NCBI RefSeq assembly: GCF_040546685.1
Contig: NZ_JBEPOH010000001.1
Coordinates: 3,596,001 to 3,660,000, forward strand
From: Variovorax sp. OAS795
GTDB taxonomy: Bacteria > Pseudomonadota > Gammaproteobacteria > Burkholderiales > Burkholderiaceae_C
Reading direction: 5' to 3'
DNA length: 64,000 nucleotides
In this document: piece by piece, positions 16,847-27,923 of the stretch
Layout: each line of letters starts with the position of its first letter
Position numbering within the stretch: the stretch's first letter is position 1
Position numbers and translations under genes: made by a program
Notes under the pieces: generated by a model
The model's database searches: none
Told to the model about the DNA's origin: nothing
What the model saw: the letters and a program-made list of their open reading frames with translations, nothing else

Positions 16847-17515
16847 TCATGACATCACCCTGGATTTCTGCTGCCGCGCCACCGCGCGCAATGCCTCGCG
16901 CTGGCGCGTCAGGTGCGTGCGCATGGCGGCGTCCGCGCCTTCGCTGTCGCGCGCCTTGAGCGCCGCGAACACCGCCAGGTGTTCCGACAGGCTCTGCTCC
17001 AGCCGGCCCGGCGCATGCAGCTGTTGCAGCCGCGCGAGCTTGAGGATCTTGCGCAGGTCGCCGATCACCTGCGCCAGCCACTTGTTGTCGGCCAGCTGGA
17101 TGATGGCTTCGTGGATCAGGTGGTTGGTGGCGTAGTAGTCGTTGATGCGCTTGGCCTTGGCGTGGCGCACCAGCCGTTCGTGCAGTGTGTCCAGTTCGCT
17201 GAGCTCCGCATCGCTCGCGTTGCGGGCCGCCTCGTAGGCGCAACGGCCCTCGAGCAGCGCAATGACCGGAAAGATCTCGTCCAGGTCGCGCTCCGTCACC
17301 TCGCGCACGAAGCAGCCGCGCCGCGGTTCGTGCCGCAGCAGGCCTTCGGCCGTGAGCACCTTGAGCGCCTCGCGCAACGGGGTGCGCGAGATCGACAACC
17401 TTTCGCACAGCGCGGCCTCGTCCAGGAAGCTGCCCGGCACCAGCACACCCGCGAAGATCTGCTCGCGCAGCGTGGCGGCCACTTCGTCGTGCAGGGAGTT
17501 GGGGACCAGGCGCAT
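16847..17515 (-). CDS. GntR-family regulator (FCD type), probable malonate operon repressor
   Basis: A 222-residue GntR/FadR-subfamily regulator. The N-terminal winged helix has LREQIFAGVLVPGSFLDEAALCERL and SISRTPLREALKVLTAEGLL. The C-terminal all-helical FCD effector domain has the metal-binding pattern (Asp/His residues, e.g. NHLIHEAIIQLADN and LSEHLAVFAAL). It leads the malonate operon, with mcd starting 49 bp after its stop, so it probably autoregulates and controls mcd-Bug-ech-matB with malonate or malonyl-CoA as the effector. Three phased GTAATT motifs lie just upstream. Confidence 0.88.
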   Translation of the reverse strand: MRLVPNSLHDEVAATLREQIFAGVLVPGSFLDEAALCERLSISRTPLREALKVLTAEGLLRHEPRRGCFVREVTERDLDEIFPVIALLEGRCAYEAARNASDAELSELDTLHERLVRHAKAKRINDYYATNHLIHEAIIQLADNKWLAQVIGDLRKILKLARLQQLHAPGRLEQSLSEHLAVFAALKARDSEGADAAMRTHLTRQREALRAVARQQKSRVMS

Positions 17516-17537
17516 GGTTCAGGCAGCAAGAAAGGGC

Positions 17538-17565
17538 GTAATTTCCTGTAATTACGGGTAATTGT
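17538..17565. promoter_or_regulatory. Three GTAATT motifs at 10-bp steps, candidate GntR operator
   Basis: GTAATT occurs at 17538, 17548 and 17558, exactly one helical turn apart. The middle one is within the palindrome GTAATTAC. The array starts 23 bp upstream of the GntR start codon, a suitable place for autorepression of the malonate operon. Confidence 0.55.
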
Positions 17566-17640
17566 GAGCCGCCGTCCGGTCCGGCACAAGGCCGCGCAGC
17601 CCGTGCCCGGCCCGGACTTACCCTGAGCGCCGCCGCTGGC

Positions 17641-18462
17641 TCAGGCCCTCGCCAGCCGGGGGCGGCGAGCCGCCCAGAGCCACAGGCCGATGCCGAAGAT
17701 CACCATGGGCACGCTGAGCCACTGGCCCTGGCTCAGGCTGAGGGCGCGAAGGCCGAGAAAATCGTCGGGCTCGCGGAAGTATTCGGCAACGAACCGCAGC
17801 ACGCCGTAGCCGATCAGGAACACCGCGGCCACCTGCCCTTCCTTGCGTTCCTTGCGTGCGTAGAGCCACATGATGGCGAACAGAAGAAGGCCCTCGAGCA
17901 GGAACTGGTAGACCTGCGAGGGATGGCGCGGCAGCATCGAGCCGCTCTGCGGAAACACCATGCCCCAGGGCAGGTCCGGGCTGCTGAAGCGGCCCCAGAG
18001 TTCGCCGTTGATGAAGTTGCCCACGCGGCCCGCGGCCAGGCCGGTCGGCACGCAGGGCGAGACGAAGTCCATCACCTGCCAGAACGGCCGGGCGCGCGAA
18101 CGAGCGAACCAGAGCATCGCGCCGATCACGCCCAAGAGGCCGCCGTGAAAGCTCATGCCGCCCTGCCACACGTAGAGGATTTCGAGCGGATGCGTGAGAT
18201 AGAAGTCGGGTTTGTAGAACAGGCAGTAGCCGAGCCGCCCGCCCACGATGACGCCCATCACGCCCAGGAAGAGAATGTCCTCGATGTCCTTGCGCTGCCA
18301 CGCGCCCGCGCCGGCAAGCGAGCGATATGGCTCATGCCTCAGGCGGCGCGTGCCGAGAAAATAGAACAGTGCGAACGCGGCCAGGTAGGTCAGGCCATAC
18401 CAGTGGATGGCAACGGGTCCGAGCTGCAGGGCGACGGGATTGATCTGCGGATACATGAGCAT
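17641..18462 (-). CDS. lgt: Prolipoprotein diacylglyceryl transferase
   Basis: Lgt transfers diacylglycerol from phosphatidylglycerol to the lipobox cysteine of prelipoproteins in the inner membrane. About seven membrane segments are seen. The Lgt signature is present as [14 protein letters not shown], together with [21 protein letters not shown] and [12 protein letters not shown]. 273 residues is the usual length. Start MLMYPQ at 18462 (an ATG two codons later is possible). A CACAAT box ends 7 nt before the ATG and no Shine-Dalgarno is visible, suggesting leaderless expression. Confidence 0.95.
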   Translation of the reverse strand: MLMYPQINPVALQLGPVAIHWYGLTYLAAFALFYFLGTRRLRHEPYRSLAGAGAWQRKDIEDILFLGVMGVIVGGRLGYCLFYKPDFYLTHPLEILYVWQGGMSFHGGLLGVIGAMLWFARSRARPFWQVMDFVSPCVPTGLAAGRVGNFINGELWGRFSSPDLPWGMVFPQSGSMLPRHPSQVYQFLLEGLLLFAIMWLYARKERKEGQVAAVFLIGYGVLRFVAEYFREPDDFLGLRALSLSQGQWLSVPMVIFGIGLWLWAARRPRLARA

Positions 18463-18514
18463 GGCGCCGATTGTGCCCCGGGGCGCGCGGCGCCCGCTGG
18501 CACGGCACGCCGGC

Positions 18515-19453
18515 TCAGCCGTCCTTGTGCGTGCGCTCCCGCACGAACGCCACGAAGCGCGCCAGCGCCGGCTGCGTGGCGGGCGCAGGCCACACGAGGC
18601 TGGTCTCGCAGGCGGGCAGCGCCACCCGGGCGCGGCCCGCGCCCTTGAACGCCTGCGCCTGCCGGTACACCACGCCCGCACGCCGGAACTGCATGACGCT
18701 GTGAGGCACCCAGGCCACACCGATGCCGCCCGACACCAGGTTGACGATGGTCTGCATCTGGATGGCCTCCTGCGCCACCTGCGGCACCCGGCCGGCCGCG
18801 TGGTACAGGCCGATGACCGCATCGTGCAGCGAAGGCACGATGCGCCGCGGGAAGATCACCAGCGGTTCGGCCAGCACCTCGGCCAGCGGCACGGGTGTCG
18901 CGTCCGCCAGCCGATGCTGTTCCGGCATGGCGAGCACCAGCGATTCCTGCTCGACCGGCAGCCGGGCGAGCCCCGGAGGCGCGGCCCCCGGCGAATGCAG
19001 CATCAGGCCGGCGTCGATGTCGCCGCGCGCAAGCGCTTCGAGCTGCACGTCGCCTGTGGCCTCCACCAGTTCGAGCGCCACCTCCGGGCACAGCACGCGG
19101 AACTCGCGCACCCAGGCCGGCAGCTTCTCGAAGCCGATGGTGGAGACGAAGGCGATGCGAACGCGCCCCACCTGCCCCGCCGCCGCGGCCCGCGCGCGCT
19201 CGGGCAGGGCCTGCGCCCGCGCCAGCAGTTCGCGCACATCGGGCAGCAGCGCCTCGCCGGCGGGCGTGAGCGCCACGCGCCGGCGCGTGCGGTCGAACAG
19301 CTGCACGCCCAGCGTTTTCTCGAGCTGCGCAATGGCCTGGGTGACCGGTGGCTGGGTCATGTGCAGCCGCGCGGCGGCGCGTCCGAAATGCAGCTCTTCG
19401 GCCACGGCCACGAACTGGCGCCAGGCGCGCAGGTCGATCAGAGTTTCCTTCAT
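18515..19453 (-). CDS. LysR-family regulator divergent from ilvD
   Basis: A 312-residue LysR-type regulator. The N-terminal HTH reads [20 protein letters not shown] and [21 protein letters not shown], followed by [19 protein letters not shown]. The effector domain spans about residues 92-300. It is 101 bp from the divergent ilvD, with two inverted repeats in the gap, one overlapping its own start codon. That arrangement suggests autoregulation and control of ilvD, but the effector is unknown. Confidence 0.9.
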   Translation of the reverse strand: MKETLIDLRAWRQFVAVAEELHFGRAAARLHMTQPPVTQAIAQLEKTLGVQLFDRTRRRVALTPAGEALLPDVRELLARAQALPERARAAAAGQVGRVRIAFVSTIGFEKLPAWVREFRVLCPEVALELVEATGDVQLEALARGDIDAGLMLHSPGAAPPGLARLPVEQESLVLAMPEQHRLADATPVPLAEVLAEPLVIFPRRIVPSLHDAVIGLYHAAGRVPQVAQEAIQMQTIVNLVSGGIGVAWVPHSVMQFRRAGVVYRQAQAFKGAGRARVALPACETSLVWPAPATQPALARFVAFVRERTHKDG

Positions 19454-19490
19454 ATGCCGAGCATATCAATCCGCATTAAAAAATGGATTG
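19452..19490. promoter_or_regulatory. Two inverted repeats between LysR gene and ilvD
   Basis: ATATGC-CGA-GCATAT at 19452-19466 is a perfect repeat of the LysR-box style and overlaps the regulator's ATG. CAATCC (19467-19472) and GGATTG (19485-19490) form a second perfect inverted repeat with a 12-bp AT-rich centre. Together they fit the recognition and activation sites of a LysR regulator. Confidence 0.55.
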
Positions 19491-19554
19491 GAATGAATCA
19501 GTGAGAAGTCCGATACTTGTGTCCCCCGATCTCCCCCACGACACAAGAGACACC

Positions 19555-21249
19555 ATGGACACCAAGCCGATCCAGATCAACCGCCGCAGCGCCAACATCG
19601 TCGAAGGCAAGAGCCGCGCGCCGAACCGCTCGATGTTCTACGCCATGGGCTACGAGGAAAGCGACTTCAAGAAGCCGATGGTCGGCGTCGCCAACGGCCA
19701 CAGCACCATCACGCCGTGCAACTCGGGCCTGCAGAAGCTGGCCGATGCGGCCATCGAGGGCATCGAGGAAGCCGGCGGCAATGCCCAGGTGTTCGGCACG
19801 CCCACCATCTCCGACGGCATGGCCATGGGCACCGAAGGCATGAAGTATTCGCTGGTGAGCCGCGAAGTCATTTCGGACTGCATCGAGACCTGCGTGGGCG
19901 GCCAGTGGATGGACGGCGTGCTGGTGGTCGGTGGATGCGACAAGAACATGCCCGGCGGCCTCATGGGCATGCTGCGCGCCAACGTGCCCGCCATCTACGT
20001 CTACGGCGGCACCATCCTGCCGGGCCGCTACAAAGGGCAGGACCTCAACATCGTGAGCGTGTTCGAAGCCGTGGGCCAGAACGCCGCCGGCAACATGAGC
20101 GACGAAGACCTGCACGAGATCGAGAAGCGCGCCATTCCGGGCACGGGCTCCTGCGGCGGCATGTACACGGCCAACACCATGTCCAGCGCGTTCGAGGCGC
20201 TGGGCATCTCGCTGCCCTACTCCTCGACCATGGCGAACCCGCACGACGAGAAGGCCAACTCGGCCAAGGAATCGGCCAAGGTGCTGATCGAGGCAATCAA
20301 GAAGGACATCAAGCCGCGCGACATCGTGACCAAGAAGGCGATCGAGAACGCCGTGGCCGTCATCATGGCCACCGGCGGCTCCACCAACGCGGTGCTGCAC
20401 TTCCTGGCCATCGCGCACGCGGCCGAGGTCGAGTGGTCCATCGACGATTTCGAGCGCATGCGCAAGAAGGTGCCGGTGCTGTGCGACCTGAAGCCCTCGG
20501 GCAAGTACCTCGCGGTCGACCTGCACCAGGCCGGCGGCATTCCGCAGGTCATGAAGGTGCTGCTGAATGCGGGCCTCCTGCACGGCGACTGCATCACCAT
20601 CACGGGCCAGACGATTGCCGAAGTGCTGAAGGACGTGCCCGACGTGCCGCGCGCCGACCAGGACGTGATCCGCCCGATCGACAAGCCGATGTACGACGAA
20701 GGCCACCTGGCCATCCTCAAGGGCAACCTGTCGCCCGAAGGCGCGGTCGCCAAGATCACCGGCCTGAAGAACCCGGTGATCACCGGCCCGGCGCGCGTAT
20801 TCGACGACGAGCAGTCGGCGCTCAAGGCCATCCTGGACGGCAAGATCAAGGCCGGCGACGTGATGGTGCTGCGCTACCTGGGTCCCAAGGGCGGCCCGGG
20901 CATGCCCGAGATGCTGGCCCCCACCGGCGCGCTCATCGGCGCCGGCCTGGGCGAGAGCGTGGGCCTCATCACCGACGGCCGCTTCTCGGGCGGCACCTGG
21001 GGCATGGTGGTCGGCCACGTCGCGCCCGAGGCGGCAGCCGGCGGCACCATTGCCTTCGTGAACGAAGGCGACTCGATCACCATCGACGCGCACAAGCTGG
21101 TGCTCGAACTCAACGTGCCCGAGGCCGAGCTTGCCAAGCGCCGCGAAGGCTGGAAGCCGCCGGCGCCGCGCTACACCCGCGGCGTGCAGGCCAAGTTCGC
21201 ATTCAATGCCTCGAGCGCGAGCTCGGGCGCGGTGCTCGACAAGTTCTGA
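19555..21249 (+). CDS. ilvD: Dihydroxy-acid dehydratase
   Basis: IlvD dehydrates 2,3-dihydroxy-isovalerate and -methylvalerate in valine and isoleucine synthesis, using an Fe-S cluster. The 564-residue product has the cluster cysteines in TPCNSGL (Cys55), [10 protein letters not shown] and [12 protein letters not shown], and the C-terminal [12 protein letters not shown] signature. The in-frame extension upstream of MDTKPIQ lacks family similarity, so the ATG at 19555 is used. It stands alone, not in an ilv operon, and faces a LysR regulator. Confidence 0.95.
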   Translation: MDTKPIQINRRSANIVEGKSRAPNRSMFYAMGYEESDFKKPMVGVANGHSTITPCNSGLQKLADAAIEGIEEAGGNAQVFGTPTISDGMAMGTEGMKYSLVSREVISDCIETCVGGQWMDGVLVVGGCDKNMPGGLMGMLRANVPAIYVYGGTILPGRYKGQDLNIVSVFEAVGQNAAGNMSDEDLHEIEKRAIPGTGSCGGMYTANTMSSAFEALGISLPYSSTMANPHDEKANSAKESAKVLIEAIKKDIKPRDIVTKKAIENAVAVIMATGGSTNAVLHFLAIAHAAEVEWSIDDFERMRKKVPVLCDLKPSGKYLAVDLHQAGGIPQVMKVLLNAGLLHGDCITITGQTIAEVLKDVPDVPRADQDVIRPIDKPMYDEGHLAILKGNLSPEGAVAKITGLKNPVITGPARVFDDEQSALKAILDGKIKAGDVMVLRYLGPKGGPGMPEMLAPTGALIGAGLGESVGLITDGRFSGGTWGMVVGHVAPEAAAGGTIAFVNEGDSITIDAHKLVLELNVPEAELAKRREGWKPPAPRYTRGVQAKFAFNASSASSGAVLDKF

Positions 21250-21256
21250 GCCGCGT

Positions 21257-22078
21257 TCAGGCCATCATCCACGCGCCGTAGCCGAAGGCCAGGAAGCCGA
21301 GGCCGACGATCGCGAGGATGCTGCGGAACTCGAATTCCATCGACGGCGGCAGGCTCTGCACGATGAAGTGCAGCAAGGCGCCGGCGCCGATGGTCATGAA
21401 GCCCGCACCCAGCGCGCGGCCCAGGCGCTCGTCGGGATAGAGAAAGCAGACTGCGAACCCGGCCAGGAACACAAGGTTGGCCCCCACGGTGCCGCGCGTG
21501 CGCCAGCGCTGCTGCGCGGGCGTGGCCGTGCGCACCGCTGGTGCACTGGCCGGGCGGCGCCCCTCCTTGATGGCCATGCCGGTGAAGAAGAGCCCGAACA
21601 TCATCGGAAACAGCCCGAAGAGGCCCAATCCCCAGACGCCTCCCCACATGTTCTGGAAATCGGCCACCAAGGCTTGCGCGGGGTCGGCCACGCTGTAGCG
21701 CACCTCGACCGGATCGCCCCACTCCTTGTCGGGCAGCCCGCCGCCGAGCCCCTTGACGCGGCGCTTCTGGCCGTCGGCCGCGATGTATTCGATGACCGGC
21801 GCGCGCGAGACCGTGGTGCGGCCGTTGCCGTCTTTGCTCCGTTCGTCGACGAATTCGACGAGGCTGCCCTGCACGCTGGTTGTGCCCGCGATGGACTGGT
21901 AGCGGCTCCAGCCGATCGTCGCAGCCCCATAGAGGCCGGCGCAGCCGATCAGCAGCGCACCGATCCCCACGCCCCAGAACATGCCCTTGAGCCAACCCGC
22001 CAATCCACCAATGGCCGGCCCGGCAAACAGCGACAGCCCGAACACCAGCATCGCTTGCCGGGTCGCTTCGTCATCCAT
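21257..22078 (-). CDS. DUF3592-type membrane protein
   Basis: A 273-residue protein with two N-terminal membrane segments, an extracytoplasmic beta-rich region and more membrane segments afterwards (around residues 140-165, 195-215, 225-240 and 250-270). The middle part, with VQGSLVEFVDE, RAPVIEYIAADGQKRRVKG and WGDPVEVRYSVADP, is typical of DUF3592. The function of the family is not established. I chose the ATG at 22078. It is convergent with ilvD with only 7 bp between stops, and 43 bp downstream of the Trp-rich gene on the same strand, so the two may form an operon. Confidence 0.75.
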   Translation of the reverse strand: MDDEATRQAMLVFGLSLFAGPAIGGLAGWLKGMFWGVGIGALLIGCAGLYGAATIGWSRYQSIAGTTSVQGSLVEFVDERSKDGNGRTTVSRAPVIEYIAADGQKRRVKGLGGGLPDKEWGDPVEVRYSVADPAQALVADFQNMWGGVWGLGLFGLFPMMFGLFFTGMAIKEGRRPASAPAVRTATPAQQRWRTRGTVGANLVFLAGFAVCFLYPDERLGRALGAGFMTIGAGALLHFIVQSLPPSMEFEFRSILAIVGLGFLAFGYGAWMMA

Positions 22079-22121
22079 CGGGGCGCCGTCGTGCGTGGGG
22101 TCGTCGGGCCGTCCGCGCGGC

Positions 22122-22376
22122 TCAGCGCTTGGGCCGCTGGCCCTTGCTGCCCGGCAGGCCCATGTTGCTGCGCTGGCGGTCGATGCGGGCCTGCTTGCGC
22201 CGGTCTTCGCGCTCGATGACCTTGCGCTTGGTGTAGCCCGACGAATCGGCCCACGCCCACCACGCCATGGCCATGGCAAAAGGCGACAGCACGATCCACC
22301 AGCTCCAGCCGGCGACCATGCCCACCTCCAGGTATTTCAGGGCCACGCCGACCAGGCCCAGCAACAGAAAAAGCAT
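22122..22376 (-). CDS. Small Trp-rich membrane protein
   Basis: An 84-residue protein with two hydrophobic segments (about residues 1-17 and 22-40). It has six tryptophans within about 22 residues (GWSWWIV then AWWAWAD) followed by a very basic tail rich in Lys and Arg. It matches what I recall as the TIGR04438 family of Trp-rich proteins found in Burkholderiales; no function is known to me. GAGGG lies 8 nt before the ATG. It precedes the DUF3592-type gene on the same strand. Confidence 0.75.
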   Translation of the reverse strand: MLFLLLGLVGVALKYLEVGMVAGWSWWIVLSPFAMAMAWWAWADSSGYTKRKVIEREDRRKQARIDRQRSNMGLPGSKGQRPKR

Positions 22377-22482
22377 CGCGAATCCCTCGGGTTTGTTGGA
22401 AACGCTTCCGGAGGCCGGTGCACGGCGCTACCTACAATCGCGTTGGATCGAATGTAACCCAGCCATTACGAAATACATCCCC

Positions 22483-22785
22483 ATGAAGAGACTCCTGTCG
22501 TTCGCCGTCCTGGGCCTGGGCCTGGCGGCACCCGCCTTCGCAGACCTGGCGCTGGCAACGTCGAAAAACTGCATGAGCTGCCATGCGGTGGACCGCAAGG
22601 TGCTCGGGCCCGCGTTCAAGGACGTGGCGGCCAAGTACAAGGGCAACGCCGCCGCGGCGGACATGCTCGCGACGAAGATCATCAAGGGCGGCTCAGGCGT
22701 GTGGGGACCGGTGCCGATGCCGGCCAACACGCAGGTGAGCGAAGCCGACGCCAAGAAGCTCGCAGCCTGGGTGCTGACGCGCTGA
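22483..22785 (+). CDS. Class I cytochrome c (c551/c552-like), periplasmic
   Basis: A 100-residue protein with a signal peptide (residues 1-20, ending PAFA). The heme-binding CMSCH is at residues 30-34, and the sixth-ligand methionine is Met79 in WGPVPMPAN. Mature size about 80 residues fits cytochrome c551/c552. It carries electrons in the periplasm, to an oxidase or peroxidase; the partner cannot be told. A TACAAT box at 22433-22438 could serve as the -10, giving a ~40-nt leader. Monocistronic. Confidence 0.92.
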   Translation: MKRLLSFAVLGLGLAAPAFADLALATSKNCMSCHAVDRKVLGPAFKDVAAKYKGNAAAADMLATKIIKGGSGVWGPVPMPANTQVSEADAKKLAAWVLTR

Positions 22786-22818
22786 ACCTTGCGGGCCGTG
22801 CACAGGCCCGCATCGCCC

Positions 22819-23319
22819 TCAGACCCGCGGATCGATGTCCGTGGGGAGCGGCCGGCGCTCGATGCGGTCTTCGAGCTGCCCGATGTGCGCGGCCACCGTG
22901 TTGTCGGACTGCTCCGAGCGCTGGCGCACCACGCCTTCGAGCTGGCCGAGCCGCGTCAGCAGCGAGGCATGCCGCTCGGCGTTCTGCGCCATGTGCCGGT
23001 TCTCCTGCACTTCGAGGAAATTGCGCAGCTCGGTGAAGCGCGAGGCCTCGGCCTTGTCGGCCAGGTCGCGCTGCACCTGCATTTCCTTGTTGTGGCGCTT
23101 GGCGTCGAGCAGCACCGAGCTGTGCAGGTACAGCACGTAGACCAGGAAGAACACACCGAGCGCGACCGTCAGTGCCAGCATCATGAGGCCGAGCGGCGCA
23201 GTGATCGTCATGAAGCCCAGCGAAACCGGCACGGGCGTCGACAGTGTTCCCCAGTTGAGCGCGGCCAGGGCCGCGATCAACAGCAGGATGACGAACAGGA
23301 AAGCAGATCTCACGCCCAT
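22819..23319 (-). CDS. LapA-domain membrane protein with a coiled-coil tail
   Basis: A 166-residue protein with two N-terminal membrane helices (about residues 5-25 and 45-65) separated by WGTLSTPVPVSLGF, the LapA/DUF1049 arrangement. A cytoplasmic helical region of ~100 residues follows (KRHNKEMQVQRDLADK and repeated hydrophobic heptads). LapA-type proteins are linked to envelope biogenesis, in E. coli next to LapB and LPS control, but no lapB is nearby here. GGAGG lies 5-6 nt before the ATG. Single gene. Confidence 0.8.
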   Translation of the reverse strand: MGVRSAFLFVILLLIAALAALNWGTLSTPVPVSLGFMTITAPLGLMMLALTVALGVFFLVYVLYLHSSVLLDAKRHNKEMQVQRDLADKAEASRFTELRNFLEVQENRHMAQNAERHASLLTRLGQLEGVVRQRSEQSDNTVAAHIGQLEDRIERRPLPTDIDPRV

Positions 23320-23459
23320 GGGGGCCTCCTTCGCAAGGATCGAACACAACGGAACCCGCCGTGTGCGTCCCGGCGCACGGCGGCTGCGCTGGTTTTACCT
23401 CAGGCCGCGGGCCGCCATGGCCCCTGCTTTCCTTTAACGGCCGTGTCCTACACAGCCCG

Positions 23460-25457
<1,998 letters not shown>

Positions 25458-25496
25458 TGTCTTGTCTCCTGGGTGGGTGCGGCCGTAATGTCGACG

Positions 25497-25540
25497 GGCG
25501 CACTTACGGGTCACTGACGTGTCACTTACGCGTCACTGAC
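25497..25540 (-). promoter_or_regulatory. Four tandem 11-bp repeats upstream of acs
   Basis: On the minus strand the four units are GTCAGTGACGC, GTAAGTGACAC, GTCAGTGACCC and GTAAGTGCGCC. They form a continuous 44-bp block with one repeat per helical turn, ending 39 bp before the acs ATG. This is a plausible operator for a regulator that binds cooperatively on one DNA face. The binding protein is unknown. Confidence 0.6.
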
Positions 25541-25634
25541 AGCTTGATCCAGTTCGATGTTAGTCCGCAGGGTTATCACGGGCCGGTCACGGGGGCACCT
25601 CTAGAATCGCCGGTCGTTCCCAACCAGCCCTCCA

Positions 25635-26273
25635 ATGTCCGCTCCCGATCCCTTCGACCGCCCCCCGACCCCCGTTCCCGCCCGTGGCTCGCCGCTGCGT
25701 CCGCTGCCCAAGCTGATCTTCGCGAGCCGCTGGCTGCAGCTGCCGCTGTACCTGGGCCTGATCGTGGCGCAGGCGGTGTACGTGGTGCACTTCCTGGTCG
25801 AACTGCTGCACCTGGTCGAGGCGGCGTTCGGCAGCAAGGAAGCGCTGAAGGCGCTGGTCACCAGCATCGGCTACAAGACCACCGCGTCGGTGGACACGCT
25901 CAACGAGACGGTGATCATGCTGGTGGTGCTGGCGCTGATCGACGTGGTGATGATCTCCAACCTGCTCATCATGGTGATCGTGGGCGGCTACGAGACCTTC
26001 GTGAGCCGCATGGACCTGGAAGGCCACCGCGACCAGCCTGAATGGCTGAGCCATGTGAACGCCTCGGTGCTCAAGGTGAAGCTGGCCACGGCCATCATCG
26101 GCATCAGCTCGATCCACCTGCTGAAGACCTTCATCAATGCGGACAACTACACCGACCGCGTGCTGATTGCGCAGACCGTGATCCACATTGCGTTCCTGTT
26201 CTCGGCCATGGCCATTGCCTACACCGACAAGCTCATGACGTCGAATGCACCGAAGGCGGGCGGATCGCACTGA
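25635..26273 (+). CDS. UPF0114 (YqhA/TIGR00645) membrane protein
   Basis: A 212-residue inner-membrane protein with four hydrophobic segments and the family landmarks: LPKLIFASRWLQLPLYLGL, NETVIMLVVLALIDVVMISN, GGYETFVSRMD and KLATAIIGISSIHLLKTFIN. Residues 1-25 form a Pro-rich cytoplasmic extension. The biochemical role of the family is not known. A TAGAAT box at 25602-25607 may be its -10. It is divergent from acs with a 177-bp gap, so the repeats described there lie between them. Confidence 0.88.
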   Translation: MSAPDPFDRPPTPVPARGSPLRPLPKLIFASRWLQLPLYLGLIVAQAVYVVHFLVELLHLVEAAFGSKEALKALVTSIGYKTTASVDTLNETVIMLVVLALIDVVMISNLLIMVIVGGYETFVSRMDLEGHRDQPEWLSHVNASVLKVKLATAIIGISSIHLLKTFINADNYTDRVLIAQTVIHIAFLFSAMAIAYTDKLMTSNAPKAGGSH

Positions 26274-26286
26274 CCCCGGGCCGGTG

Positions 26287-27204
26287 CTAGCCCGCGGGCG
26301 GCAGGTCCCACGCGGGCACGCCGGTGAACCGCGCGGCGAGGAAGTCGAGCATCGTGCGAAGCGCGGCCGGCATGTGCTTGCGCGACGCATACACCGCGTA
26401 CAAGCCCACCACCTGCGGTTCGCATTCGGCAAAGAGCGGCACCAGTTCACCAGCCTTCAAGTGGCCGGCCGTGAGAAAGGTCGGCAGCATCGCAATGCCG
26501 GCACCGGCCCGCGCAAGGTGCATCAGGCTCACCGCATCGTTGGTCGACAGGTTGCCCCCCACGGCCACGGACACCGGCTCCCCGGTGTCCTTGCGCGTGA
26601 AATTCCAGAGGCTGCGCCCGAAGTACGAATGCGTGAGGCAATTGCGCTCGGCCAGTTCCTCGACCCGCGACGGCCGGCCGTGCTCCTTCAGGTAGGCGGG
26701 TGACGCGCAGACCACCGAACGGCAATCGGTGAGCCGCCGCGCGATGAGGTTCGGATCGATTTCCGCTGCCGCCCGGATGGCGAGATCGATGCGCTCGTCC
26801 ACCAGGTTCACCGCACGGTCCAGCAGCACCAGGTCGACCGCCACGCCGGGATAGAGCCGCACGTAGTCGGCCACGGCGCCCGCCAGCTGCGCCTGCGCGA
26901 ACGAGGTGCTGCAGGTGACGCGCAACTGGCCCTGGGGCGCCTCCGCCGGATGCCGCACCGCGGCCTGCATGTCGCCCGCCAGTTCGAGCACCTGGCGGCA
27001 GCGCGGCAGCAGCTCTTCGCCGGCCGCCGTGAGGCTCAGCCGGCGCGTGGTGCGGTGCAAGAGGCGCGCGCCGGTCCACTGCTCGAGCTCGGCCACATAG
27101 CGCGTGACCACCGGCCGCGAAAGATCGAGCTTGTCGGCCGCGGCCGAAAGGCTGCCCGAATCCACCACCGTGACGAACACCCGCATTGCATTCAATCGGT
27201 CCAT
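26287..27204 (-). CDS. LysR-family regulator
   Basis: A 305-residue LysR protein. The HTH spans residues 1-60 (MRVFVTVVDSGSLSAAAD, LDLSRPVVTRYVAELEQW), followed by TRRLSLTAAGEEL. The effector domain looks like the CrgA/DgdR group (VDERIDLAIRAA, SVVCASPAYLKEHGRPS). I start at MDRLNAM (27204); an in-frame ATG eight codons earlier is possible. It faces the NAD(P)-binding gene across 101 bp, its most likely target. The gap contains the palindrome CTTTCGAAAG (27249-27258). Confidence 0.88.
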   Translation of the reverse strand: MDRLNAMRVFVTVVDSGSLSAAADKLDLSRPVVTRYVAELEQWTGARLLHRTTRRLSLTAAGEELLPRCRQVLELAGDMQAAVRHPAEAPQGQLRVTCSTSFAQAQLAGAVADYVRLYPGVAVDLVLLDRAVNLVDERIDLAIRAAAEIDPNLIARRLTDCRSVVCASPAYLKEHGRPSRVEELAERNCLTHSYFGRSLWNFTRKDTGEPVSVAVGGNLSTNDAVSLMHLARAGAGIAMLPTFLTAGHLKAGELVPLFAECEPQVVGLYAVYASRKHMPAALRTMLDFLAARFTGVPAWDLPPAG

Positions 27205-27305
27205 TCGAACGATTTTAGGAATAAACAAGCGCGCATTTCGAGGTATTTCTTTCGAAAGCAGAAACCTAAGATGAGTCTCTTCGCATCAACATTCCAGGAG
27301 CATTC

Positions 27306-27923
27306 ATGAGCCACATCGCCATCATTGGCGCCACCGGACGTGCCGGTGGCCGACTTCTCGAAGAGGCCCTGCGCCGCGGACACACCGTGACGGCCATCGC
27401 ACGCAAGGCGAGCGACAAGCTCTCGGGCCGCGCGAACGTGAAGGCCATCGACGTCGACGTGCTCGACGCGCCCGCGCTCGAGAAGGCGCTGGCCGGGCAC
27501 GACGCCGTGTTCAGCGCCGCGCACTTTTCCACCGTGCCGGCGGCCGCCATCATCGAGCCGGCAAAGCGCGCCGGCGTGAAGCGCCTGCTGGTGGTGGGCG
27601 GCGCCGGCAGCCTGTTCGCGGCGCCGGGGCTGAAGGTGATCGAGACGCCGAACTTTCCCGAGGCCTACAAGGCCGAGGCCTCCGCGGGCGGCGCGTTCCT
27701 GGACACGCTGCGCAGCGAGAAGGAACTCGACTGGACCTTTCTCTCGCCTTCCGCCGAATTCGTCGAAGGCGAGCGCACGGGCAAGTTCCGCCTGGGCACG
27801 GACGACCTGCTGGTGAGCGCCGAGGGCCGCAGCTGGATCAGCTTCGAGGACTACGCAATCGCGTTCATCGACGAACTCGAAAAGCCGGCGCACTCGCGCC
27901 AGCGCTACACGGTCGGCTACTGA
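27306..27923 (+). CDS. NAD(P)H-binding short-chain-like oxidoreductase
   Basis: A 205-residue protein with a single Rossmann fold and dinucleotide motif [10 protein letters not shown] at residues 8-17, then [14 protein letters not shown]. The NmrA/BVR-B-like group includes flavin reductases and redox-sensing proteins. No Tyr-x-x-x-Lys catalytic pair is evident, and the substrate is unknown. It is divergent from a LysR regulator, a common pattern for stress-induced members of this group. Its 3' end overlaps the convergent fumC by 7 bp. Confidence 0.82.
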   Translation: MSHIAIIGATGRAGGRLLEEALRRGHTVTAIARKASDKLSGRANVKAIDVDVLDAPALEKALAGHDAVFSAAHFSTVPAAAIIEPAKRAGVKRLLVVGGAGSLFAAPGLKVIETPNFPEAYKAEASAGGAFLDTLRSEKELDWTFLSPSAEFVEGERTGKFRLGTDDLLVSAEGRSWISFEDYAIAFIDELEKPAHSRQRYTVGY

